A stretch of DNA of 64,000 bases from Aristolochia californica (taxonomy: Eukaryota; Streptophyta; Magnoliopsida; Piperales; Aristolochiaceae): contig JARWKL010000010.1 in assembly GCA_029961685.1 (NCBI GenBank), forward strand, positions 14,591,931-14,655,930, given 5' to 3'. Positions 39,920 through 47,614 of the stretch are shown here, in pieces; the stretch's first letter is position 1, and every line of letters starts with the position of its first letter. The notes beneath the pieces were generated by a model. The model saw nothing but the letters and a program-made list of their open reading frames with translations, was not told the DNA's origin and ran no database searches. The translations under genes and the position numbers were made by a program.

Positions 39920-40566
39920 GCTACTACTCTAGTTGACTCATAGCTTAGCTAGTTATACTCCAATAGAGTGAGGGTTAAGCTCCCTCAGGGCTCCTAAATT
40001 CATAGGTGGGACCATATGTGTTTGGTCATCAACAATAATACCTAAAAGAGTAAATAAAGACCCCAAGAATGATACATAGTCTCCCTCGAAGAAGGTTTAC
40101 TCGTATCAACCGTACCCGTAGGTAATCATCCGTAGATGAAACCTCTATCCCACATCACACTTTGAAGAAATCTTCGTGTGACTGGCCACTGAAGGCAGCA
40201 GGAATCACGCGTTGAACACAAGTCTTTGAGTTACTCACCATAAGGTTTTCATTCAATACTTCATGATCGAACTGGTCAATCCTAGAATGGTTGTTTGAGT
40301 ACAGACCTCTCAAACTAGGGACCAAAAGTCTGGTCATCAACTACCGGAACCATTTATGCTCTCAGCCGACAAGAGAGTACCCCGAGTCCATGACTGGGCC
40401 AGCATCACCGGGGGACCTCCAATCAATCAAGACTAGAGTACACCAAAGGTTATCCCAATAAGAATGAATAAGCCAAAAATAAAAACTGTAATGTACAAAG
40501 GGATAGAAACGTGGGGATTGCCCACAATGTGCTAAGTTTATAGTCGTAAGAAAGACTCTGACGCAG

Positions 40567-41056
40567 TCAAGATGAATGGACAGGTTCCTCCAAGAAAATC
40601 ACCATCACCTCCTCCGGTGTGGGGAAATTCTCATGATACGGTTTGAACCTCTGACCGTTAACTTTGAAGACCGACCCGTCTCAGTTATTGCGGATCTTCA
40701 ACAGCGCCATGAGGAAAAACCTGTGTAACCTCAAATGGACTGGACCACCTGGATCTCAGCTTCCCTGGAAACAAATGCAATTGTGAGTTATAAAGTAAAA
40801 CATTCTACCCAACAGTAAAAGACTTGCGAAAAATAGATTTATCAAGTAAAAGCTTTGTTCGCTCCTTGTACAGTTTGGCATTCTCATAAGCATCAGAACG
40901 TATATCCTCCAACTCATTCAATTACAATTTTGAGCCAAAGCAATATTCAAAGCCTTAATGGCCCAATAAGCTCTATGATCAAGCTCAATAGGTAGATGAC
41001 ATGCTTTGACGAACACTAGGCGACATGGAGACATCCCAATAGGAGTCATAAGCAAG
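40567..41056 (-). pseudogene. Remnant of gypsy integrase C-terminus (Athila type)
   Basis: Reverse-strand translation gives pieces typical of the end of Athila-group integrases: TPIGMSPCRLVF, KACHLPIELDHRAYWAIKAL, then after a frameshift NELEDIRSDAYENAKLYKER, and after a stop [35 protein letters not shown] and VNGQRFKPYHENFPTPEEV. The catalytic DDE core and zinc finger are absent. At least one frameshift (near 40920) and stops near 40820 and 40690 break it. The final stop is at 40567-40569. Upstream it ends abruptly at an A-run (minus strand) near 41057, so everything from gag to the integrase core has been lost. It cannot give a working protein. Confidence 0.85.
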
Positions 41057-41118
41057 GTTTTTTTTTTTAATCCTTACCTAAGACCATGGAGAAAAAAGAA
41101 ATACACTTAATACGTGCC
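41057..41118 (-). other. Residual leader with deletion junction
   Basis: About 60 bp between the primer site and the integrase remnant. It contains a run of about a dozen T on the plus strand near 41057-41068, directly at the join to integrase sequence. Intact elements have several kilobases of coding sequence between these two points. Confidence 0.7.
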
Positions 41119-41136
41119 TCCCCGGCAACGGTGCCA
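41119..41136 (-). other. Primer binding site, complementary to tRNA-Asp
   Basis: The minus strand reads TGGCACCGTTGCCGGGGA. The 3' end of plant tRNA-Asp (GTC) is CCCCGGCAACGGCGCCA, so the match is complete except for one base (A for G at position 5). It lies 6 nt inside the LTR end, the normal place for a primer site. Confidence 0.88.
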
Positions 41137-41142
41137 AAAACT

Positions 41143-41367
41143 TGATGTGAAATTTAATTACATCGACTTTTATACCTCGCAAGCGTATGAATCGTTCATG
41201 TAATCTAGCGGGAAGCGAGGGTCATATCCACAGGGAGGACTAAATTTTGTGTATTCTTCAGTCAACTAGCCTAACCAAATATGATGAATTAATTTGAACT
41301 AAACACTAATTATATCTTAAATTATCAAGCAATAATCTCATTAACTACTTGCACAACAGGAAACGTC
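41143..41367 (-). repeat. 5' LTR of the Athila-like element, inner part
   Basis: Begins TGATGTGAAATTTAATTAC like the other LTR and stays collinear with 36991-37205 up to ACGTC, where the copia element starts. The rest of the LTR continues at 46652. Confidence 0.9.
41363..41367. repeat. Target site duplication of the copia element, left
   Basis: ACGTC directly before the TGTTATG end. The empty site in the other Athila LTR reads GGAAACATCAACTCTGG, so the target was a single ACGTC/ACATC. Confidence 0.93.
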
Positions 41368-41662
41368 TGTTATGATATGTTAAAATGTATATTAAATGTA
41401 ATTTATATTCATAATTGTTGTATAATTTGGAATTTGTATATAGGGTTATTTGATTAGGCTTAATGGGATGAGGGGGTATTGTCTTGGGCCCATGGGCCAT
41501 TTTGTAATAGGAAAACCTAAAGGATAAAAAGGGGGAAAATCCCCAACGGAAATAATTTTGGATTGATCTTCGTGTGTTTCGTTTCGCCGTGAAACCAGAG
41601 AGCTACGCTCTCTCTTGTGGATGTTTGGACTATTCGGTCAGTCCCTTGATCTTGTTTTGTCA
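41368..41662 (+). repeat. 5' LTR of the copia element
   Basis: 295 bp, from TGTTATGATATG to CTTGTTTTGTCA. Against the 3' LTR I count about 13 substitutions and one indel near 41525, where the 3' LTR has about 10 extra bases. That is roughly 4-5% divergence by eye. Confidence 0.94.
41435..41443 (+). promoter_or_regulatory. Possible TATA box in the 5' LTR
   Basis: TGTATATAG about 70 bp into the LTR; the 3' LTR has the same motif near 46409. LTR promoters usually carry a TATA box in this part, but the surrounding LTR is AT-rich, so this is a weak call. Confidence 0.35.
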
Positions 41663-41674
41663 TGGTATCAAAGC
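41663..41674 (+). other. Primer binding site, initiator tRNA-Met
   Basis: TGGTATCAAAGC directly after the LTR. It is complementary to the 3' end of plant initiator tRNA-Met except for one base (TGGTATCAGAGC expected). Typical of plant copia elements. Confidence 0.92.
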
Positions 41675-42326
41675 TTTGAAGAGAGAGTAACCGTCTGACG
41701 TATTTTTTGTCCGACGACCGGCATTGTCCGACCATTTTTTTTTCTCTTCGCGTTTGGCATTGATTTCGGGCGCTGTTAGAAATTCTTGTCGGGTGGTTCC
41801 ATTGTCGGATGAGTTACAGAGGTTCCGTTGCCAGGAAGGGGGTTCTCGCTGGAAAGGGAAACGAAAGGGGTTGTCGGAAAGTATTCTCCGAGCTCGGAAA
41901 CATTGTGGTTCCGTCGTCGGAAAAGCTTCATCGGTGGTTTCGTTGCCGGAGAAGATACAACGGGACAGGGGTTCTCGCCGGGACACTCGCTGGAAGGGGG
42001 AACGAAGGTAAAAAAAATTTTTCTCCCGCGCGTTCGTTTCGGGTGATTATTTGGCATATGGTCATTTTGCAATTTGAGACTCTTTGGCGGCCGCTTTGCA
42101 ATTTCTGAAAGTTTGGGGGGCCATTCTGGAATTTCTAAAGATGCGAGGGTTCTTTTAGAATTTCTAATAGTTTGGGGGTCTAATTCGAATTTCTATTAAC
42201 CTGGGGGCAACTCTTGGATTTCTACAAGTGTAGGGGTCTATTTGCAATTTCTGAAAAGTGGGGGTATATTTGGAATTTCTTATCTTACAGGGTTGCATCA
42301 GGAATTTTGCTAGATTCAATTTTATC
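41675..42326 (+). other. Untranslated leader of the copia element
   Basis: About 650 bp between primer site and gag start. The first part (about 41700-42020) is GC-rich, with repeated pieces around CCGTTGCC, GGTTCTCGC and CTGGAA (near 41825-41870 and 41940-42006). It has several short overlapping open frames on both strands without recognisable domains. The second part is a 29-bp tandem repeat. Probably carries packaging and translation signals; none can be located. Confidence 0.7.
42071..42300 (+). repeat. 29-bp tandem repeat in the copia leader, about 8 units
   Basis: The motif AATTTCT recurs at 42071 (as AATTTGA), 42100, 42130, 42159, 42188, 42217 (as GATTTCT), 42246 and 42274. Spacings are 29, 30, 29, 29, 29, 29 and 28. 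Most units carry a G-run of 3-6 about 15-20 nt after the motif. Units differ at the remaining positions, so the array is old. 29 is not a multiple of 3, which argues against coding. Confidence 0.9.
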
Positions 42327-43332
42327 ATGTCAGCAGATAAGTCCGATTTCGTTCCTATTCTGTTCACGGGCAAGAACTACGGTACTTGGGAATTTTAGTT
42401 CCGGTTATTTGTTCAGGGAAGAAGTTTATGGGGTCATATTGATGGGAGTGATCCGGCACCTGGCGATGCTGATGCATTGTCAAAATGGATCATCATGGAT
42501 GCTAGAGTTATGACTTGGATACTTGGATCTCTTGAGCCTCACCTAGTCCCAAATCTGAGGCCCTACAAAACTGCCGCCGATATGTGGAATTACCTCCACA
42601 AAGTTTATCGTCAAACCAGCACGGCCCATCGATTTCAAGTTGAATATGAACTTGCAAATTTCTCCCAAGGCAGTCGTTCGATTGAAGAATATTTCTCGGG
42701 CTTCCAAAATCTATGGGCTGACTACACTGACATTGTTTACGAGGATGTCCCTATTGCTGCTCTCTCTGCTGTGCAAGTTGTCCATGACACCAGTAAACGG
42801 GATCAATTCTTAATGAAGCTTTGTCCCAATTTTGAGATTGCTCGATCACATCTGATGAATCGTCATCCGGTGCCGTCCCTAGATGCCTGTTTGAGTGAAC
42901 TTCTCTGGGAGGAGCAACGCCTTACTACTCAGGCTGGCATCGAACCTCGCGTTCAGGCTGATCTCTTGGCTCCTATAGCTTATGTAGTACAAGGAAGGCC
43001 TCAGGGTCGGGACACCAGCTCTGTTCAATGCTTCCACTGTAAGGCTTATGGTCACTTTGTTCGGGACTGCCCCAAGAAGTCGGTTCTATTCTGTAGCTAC
43101 TGTAAGGTTGGGTCATCACATCACCGTTTGCCCTACATGGCCTCCACGGAGGAAGCCTACAACTTATCATGCATCCACTGGTACATCTAGTTCTGCCACA
43201 TTGCTGCCTGCCGTTTCGGTCCCTATCATTCCTATTCCACCAGCACCTGCCAGTTCCACCACTCTCACTCCTGAAATGGTACAACAGATGATCATTTCTG
43301 CCTTTTCTACTTTTGGTATCTCAGGTAAATAG
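42327..43332 (+). pseudogene. gag: Copia gag (capsid/nucleocapsid), inactivated
   Basis: The start ATG at 42327 opens with MSADKSDFVPILFTGKNY, the usual N-terminus of plant copia Gag. A TAG at 42396-42398 stops it after 23 codons (CAG expected, giving EFQF). The frame then continues through the conserved capsid region (MWNYLHKVYRQ near 42582, RFQVEYELANFSQGS near 42630, RDQFLMKLCPNFE near 42798). The zinc knuckle CFHCKAYGHFVRDC (CX2CX4HX4C) lies near 43030-43071. A one-base insertion near 43106-43114 shifts the frame; after it a Pro/Ser/Thr-rich linker runs on in the +1 frame to TAG 43330. Gag would coat element RNA in virus-like particles; this copy can give at best a truncated fragment. Confidence 0.92.
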
Positions 43333-43700
43333 AACCTTTCTACTCAACCATAGTATTTTGATTCTGGTGCCTCTAACCACATGACCAACAATGTGGTATA
43401 TCTTTCGAATGTCCAAAAGTATGATGGCAATCTACACATCAACACTGCTGATGGCAGTACTCTGCCTATCAGTGCTGTTGGTGATCTCTCTCCATCTTTA
43501 GCTGATGTCTTTGTGTCTCCTGACCTGTCGACAAACTTTTTGTCTATTGGTCAATTGGTTGATAAAAACTGTAATGTTCAGTTTTCTCGCTTTGGCTGTG
43601 TTGTGCAGGATCAAGCGTCGGGGAAGGTGATCGCGAAGGGGCCTAAAGTGGGCAGGCTATTTCCACATAAAGTCTTTCTATCCACTGTTATTCCACGTTC
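43333..43700 (+). pseudogene. pol: Copia aspartic protease region, inactivated
   Basis: The active-site motif FDSGASNHMT at about 43357-43386 is intact, but a TAG at 43351-43353 sits two codons before it, where Trp is expected (TGG to TAG). Another stop at 43330-43332 separates it from gag. Downstream conserved pieces follow: LHINTADGSTLPISAVG near 43432, SPDLSTNFLSIGQL near 43518. The protease would cut the Gag-Pol polyprotein. It shares its frame with the end of the gag linker. Confidence 0.9.
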
Positions 43701-44568
43701 TCCTATACTTTCTTTTGCTTGTAATGTTGTTGGATCTGGCCCTACGTTGTGGCATAGACGTCTAGGCCACCCAAACTCGGCTGTACTTCGTACATTATTT
43801 AAATCGGGTTTATTAGGCAATCAAGATTGTACTTCTCGTGACACGTCTTTTGACTATTCATCATGTAAACTTGGAAAAAGTAAAACTCTATCATTTCCGC
43901 ATCATGCCTCGCATGCCTCCCACTGCTTTGACCTTATTCATAGTGATGTTTGGGGAATTTCTTCCGTTATCTCGCATGCACACATTAAGTACTTTGTCAC
44001 CTTTATTGATGACTTTAGTCGATTTATCTGGGTCTACTTCCTACGAGCTAAGTCTGACGTTTTTGTTGTTTTTAAGAGTTTCTTGCACTCATTGAAACCC
44101 AGTTCACCGCTCACCTTAAAGTACTCCACTCTGACTCTGGAAGCGAGTACATGTCGGCAGAATTCCAAGAATTTCTTCAAAATAAAGGCATTATCTCTCA
44201 ACGTTCTTGTCCCTCGACACCCCAACAAAATGGTGTTGCTGAGCGCAAAAATCGTCACCTTCTTGATATGGTCCGCACCCTTCTCATTGAATCATCCGTT
44301 CCTCCTAGGTTTTGGTGTGAAACTCTCTCTACCTCTGTCCATTTAATTAACCGCCTACCCTCGCCTGTCTTGCATCATGTCTCTCCCTTTTTTTAAATTA
44401 TTCGGTTATTCTCCGTCCTACACAAATCTTCGGACGTTCGGTTGTGTTTGTTTTGTGGATTTACCTGATCATGAACGACATAAACTTATAGCTCAATCTG
44501 TTATGTGTGCATTTCTTGGGTATGCCAATTCTCAAAAGGGCTATGTTTGTTATGATCCTCAGGCGCGT
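43701..44568 (+). pseudogene. pol: Copia integrase, inactivated
   Basis: The pre-integrase motif LWHRRLGHP (near 43747) gives the two zinc-binding His. The following zinc Cys pair is damaged: YSSC at 43855-43866 where CSSC is expected (TGT to TAT). The catalytic core is present in pieces: FIDDFSRFIWVYF near 44004, LHSDSGSEY near 44128, STPQQNGVAERKNRH near 44214, so D, D and E are all recognisable. A one-base loss near 44077-44083 and a slip in the T-run near 44385-44396 break the frame. The C-terminal part (FGYSPSYTNLRTFGCVCFV near 44401) follows. Integrase would insert the element cDNA; this copy cannot. Confidence 0.92.
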
Positions 44569-45660
44569 TGAGTCTGTGTTTCTAGGAATGTGGTCTTCTT
44601 TGAAAACCAATATTTCTTTCCCTCTCAAGTTACACTTCCATCTACCTCTTTGTCTAGTTTGACGAGCTTTGATGAGCCTCAACCCACTGCTTCGCTGCCC
44701 TCTTCTCCTGATCCTCCCTCTGCTCCTGCTCCCCTCCATCTTCGCAGATCTACACGTAGTTCTCACCCTCCTGACCGGTATGGTTTTCCCTCCCCTGTAT
44801 CTCTGGTAGCTACTTTGTCTTCTATTTCCATTCGTTCTGGATATAAACAGGCTATAGCCCATGCGTGTTGGCAAAAGGCCATCCAAACTGAACTATAAGC
44901 GCTAGAGGAGAATCACACCTGGGACATTGTGGCTTGCCCTCCCATTATTTGGCCTCTTGGAAGTAAGTGGGTCTTCTCTATCAAGCTGCGTTCCGATGGA
45001 TCGTTGGATCGGTACAAAGCCCGCCTTGTGGCCCTGGGGAACAGGCAGGAATATGGGATTGATTATGAGGAAACTTTTGCCCCAGTTGCCAAGATGACCA
45101 CAGTCAGTACTATCTTAGCCATTGCAGCCTCTCAATCTTGGCCATTGCATCAGATGGATGTGAAGAATGCCTTTCTCCACGGTGATCTGCAGGAAGATGT
45201 CTACATCCTCTCCTGATAACATCTACAAGCTACGACGTCCTTTGTATGGGCTTAAACAAGCTCCATGGGCTTGGTTTGAGAAATTTTGTAGCACCCTTAT
45301 CCTCCACCGGTTTACCCAGAGTTAGTATGATTCCTGCCTCTTTTATCATAAGTTTGTTGCAGGCATGGGTCATTCTCTTGGTTTATGTGGATGACATCAT
45401 CATTTCTGGCACTGACTCTAGACTGATTACCACTCTTCATACGGTGTTGCATGCCACTTTTCATATGAAGGATCTTGGATGCTTCACCTACTTCTTAGGG
45501 CTAGAGGTCCATCACACACTCAAAGGTATTTTCTTAAACCAACATAAGTGTATTCAAGATCTCATCACACTCGCTGGGTTGGAGGACACATCTTTGGTGG
45601 CTACCCCTATGGAGGTCAATGTCAAATATCGAAAAGATGAAGGGACTCTCCTTTCCGACT
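44569..45660 (+). pseudogene. pol: Copia reverse transcriptase, inactivated
   Basis: Begins after TGA 44569-44571 (CGA expected). A Pro/Ser-rich linker leads to TAA 44896-44898 (CAA expected). RT motifs: [20 protein letters not shown] near 44959, YKARLVALG near 45013, [12 protein letters not shown] near 45061, [19 protein letters not shown] near 45148. A small deletion with frameshift near 45203-45213 is followed by [23 protein letters not shown] 45323-45325 comes before YDSCLF, and an extra base lies near 45365-45371. The catalytic YVDD (45384-45395) is intact, followed by MKDLGCFTYFLGLEV. A small deletion near 45655-45661 shifts into the RNase H frame. Confidence 0.93.
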
Positions 45661-46311
45661 ATCTATCGACGACTAGTCGGGAGTCTCATCTACCTGACTA
45701 CTACTCGCCCGGACATTTCCTATGTTGTTCATAAGGTCAGTCAGTTTATGGCATCTCCTCGACACCTTCATCTTGCGGCCGTTCAGTGCATCATCCGCTA
45801 TCTGCGCGGCTCCCCTACTCGTGGTTTATTCTTTCCTACTGGCTCCATGCTACATCTGGTTGTCTACAGTGATGCTGATTGGGCAGGGTGTCCCAATACC
45901 CGTCGCTCTACTTCAGGCTGGTGTATGTTTTTAGGCGATGCACTAATTTCTTGGAAATGTAAGAAACAAGATCGAGTGTCCAAGTCATCTACCGAGGCCG
46001 ATTATCGTGCTATGTCTACTGCGTGTTCGGAAGTTATTTGGCTCCATGGTCTTCTTGCAGAGCTCCAGTTTCCTCGGGCCTCCTCTACACCGCTACATGC
46101 AGATAATACAAGTGCTATATAGATTGCAGCCAATTCGGTTTTTCATGAGCATACCGAGCATATTGAGGTTGACTGTCACTCCATCCGCGACACTTTGGAG
46201 CGCCGGGTAATATCTCTACCGTACATTTCTTCGGATCTTCAAGTGGCCGATGTCTTCACCAAAGTATTGTCTCAATCCCGACATAATTTTTGGTTGGCAA
46301 ATTGTTGCTAG
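45661..46311 (+). pseudogene. pol: Copia RNase H and C-terminus, inactivated
   Basis: Starts with YRRLVGSLIYLTTTRPDIS (near 45661), the connection to RNase H. The catalytic-type residues are present: Asp in SDADWAG (GAT at 45871), Glu in SSTEADYRA near 45987, Asp in HADNTSAI near 46096, and Asp in HTEHIEVDCHSIRD near 46150. TAG 46120-46122 interrupts after NTSAI (CAG expected). The same frame runs to the natural-looking end ANCC and stop 46309-46311, 30 bp before the 3' LTR. RNase H would remove the RNA strand after reverse transcription. Confidence 0.92.
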
Positions 46312-46330
46312 TTGACTCACCATCATCAAT

Positions 46331-46341
46331 TTGAGGGGGGA
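46331..46341 (+). other. Polypurine tract of the copia element
   Basis: TTGAGGGGGGA directly before the 3' LTR; standard plus-strand primer position. Confidence 0.9.
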
Positions 46342-46646
46342 TGTTACGATATGTTAAAATGTATATTAAATGTAATTTATATTCATTATTGTTGTATAAT
46401 TTGGGATTTGTATATAGGGTTATTTGATTAGGCTTAATGGGATGAGGGGGTCTTGTCTTGGGCCCATGGGCCATTTTGTAAGAGGAAAACCTAAAGGATA
46501 AATACTTAAAGAAAGGGGGAAAATCCCCAAAGAAAATAATTTTGGATTGATCTTCGTGTGTTTCGTTTCGCTGTGAAACCAGAGAGCTACACTTTCTCTT
46601 GTGGATGTTTGGACTGTTCCGTCAGTCCCTTGATCTTGTTTTGTCA
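46342..46646 (+). repeat. 3' LTR of the copia element
   Basis: 305 bp, from TGTTACGATATG to CTTGTTTTGTCA. It includes a short segment TACTTAAAGA near 46503 that the 5' LTR lacks. Confidence 0.94.
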
Positions 46647-46651
46647 ACGTC
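46647..46651. repeat. Target site duplication of the copia element, right
   Basis: ACGTC directly after the TTTTGTCA end, identical to 41363-41367. Confidence 0.93.
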
Positions 46652-46890
46652 AACTCTGGATTTTATCGTGATTCGTGCCTCTTTCGAGCGCCACGTAACC
46701 ACGAATCTGGATTCTCAATCCTTGCGTCTATCCCCTCTCGGGAGCCTAGAGTTAATGACAGAGATCGGATTTCAATAAAATGCAGAGAATCAATTTCCTA
46801 TTGTGATGATGCTAAAATTATCAACTCTGAATTTTACCATGATTCATGCCTCTCTCGAGCACCACGTAACCATGAATCCAGATTCTCAAT

Positions 46891-46925
46891 CCTTGTGTCT
46901 AGCCCCTCTCAGGCTAGACACAAGG
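46891..46925. repeat. Perfect 14-bp inverted repeat in the 5' LTR
   Basis: CCTTGTGTCTAGCC at 46891-46904 and GGCTAGACACAAGG at 46912-46925 are exact reverse complements around a 7-bp loop (CCTCTCA). The homologous place in the 3' LTR (near 37458-37490) has only an imperfect inverted repeat. Confidence 0.9.
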
Positions 46926-47107
46926 AAAGACAAAAATTGGATTTAAATACCAAAATCCAACCTAAATTACAATCCTACCCTAACTAGCTAATTTAATCAA
47001 ATATCCGAAAAACAAATATTCCTTAAACATTAATTATCAAATCAAATTTAATAAACATTCAAAACCTAAGTTCAAACTATAGGAAAATTAAATTGCAAAA
47101 TGATGGA

Positions 47108-47614
47108 TTACTCCCCTTCTCCGTCCTCTCGCTCGGGCAGCACAGGCTCGTTCTCACGGGTGCTGTAATTTTCCGAAATTGATGGCTTCAAGTTGCAAGA
47201 GTGAGTGGCCGGAGGTAGAGACGATGCCGGCGAAGAGGAATAGAAACCCACAGATGGAGGTGGTGCAGCGGACGACGAAATGGAGCCGATATCCTCTAAC
47301 CGACTCTCTCGAGTCTCGGTCGGAGTCGAAATAGCTTCGGAAATGGTCGAAAATGGGTAATCGACGCCAGAGGATGGTCGAAATGCGGAATCAGCGCCGG
47401 AGGAGCCCTCTTGGGTCATCTCTCGGGCTGGCGAGCAGAGAATGGCAGTGTCGAACTCGCTGCAACGGAGACTCTCTCGAGCTCTCCTCGGGTCTGTTCT
47501 TGGTTGTCGGATGGTGGTGGACGACGGTGACGAACGCCGTTCGGAGGGAGCCCTCTCGGGTCTCCCCTCCGAACGGTCGGCGGCCTCCCTTGTTTCTCTC
47601 TTCTTTCTAGTCAA
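47108..47614 (-). other. Open frame inside the 5' LTR (168 codons), function unknown
   Basis: Longer counterpart of the frame at 37669-38049. The N-terminal ~40 residues are rich in Arg, Glu and Ser; the rest is Ser/Pro-rich and ends in an acidic tail. No domain is recognised. The N-terminal extension runs through the hairpin segment that the other LTR lacks. Probably not a gene. Confidence 0.3.
47539..47574. repeat. 10-bp inverted repeat within a segment missing from the 3' LTR
   Basis: GTTCGGAGGG at 47539-47548 and CCCTCCGAAC at 47565-47574 are perfect arms of a possible hairpin. Most of this hairpin is absent from the 3' LTR near 38082-38090. Confidence 0.75.

Larger units (their letters stand above)
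38486..40566 (-). other. Long 3' untranslated or env-region remnant of the Athila-like element
   Basis: About 2.1 kb between the integrase end and the 3' polypurine tract. In intact Athila elements an env-like frame can lie here. I find only short frames (for example minus 40155-40340, 61 codons, and 39073-39399, 108 codons), with no recognisable domain or transmembrane pattern. Two further purine-tract-like motifs occur here. Nothing else is identifiable. Confidence 0.6.
41368..46646 (+). mobile_element. Ty1/copia LTR retrotransposon, complete in layout, coding region dead
   Basis: 5279 bp with two ~300-bp LTRs (TG...CA), 5-bp target duplication ACGTC, initiator-Met primer site, polypurine tract, and domains in copia order: gag, protease, integrase, reverse transcriptase, RNase H. 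At least seven stop codons and about six frameshifts break the gag-pol frame. It is inserted in the 5' LTR of the Athila-like element, in the opposite orientation. I do not assign a copia lineage. Confidence 0.95.

Noticed and set aside
40155..40340. 61-codon minus-strand frame as a separate gene
   Set aside because: It lies in the untranslated 3' part of the Athila-like element and has no domain; an incidental frame is more likely.
41057..41068. Run of T (A on the minus strand) as a poly(A) tail of a processed retrocopy or LINE
   Set aside because: It lies inside the LTR element between leader and integrase remnant, without target duplication or LINE sequence; a deletion junction fits better.
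41660..42108. Several overlapping open frames on both strands in the copia leader
   Set aside because: They lie in a short GC-rich leader between primer site and gag, overlap each other on both strands, and show no family resemblance.
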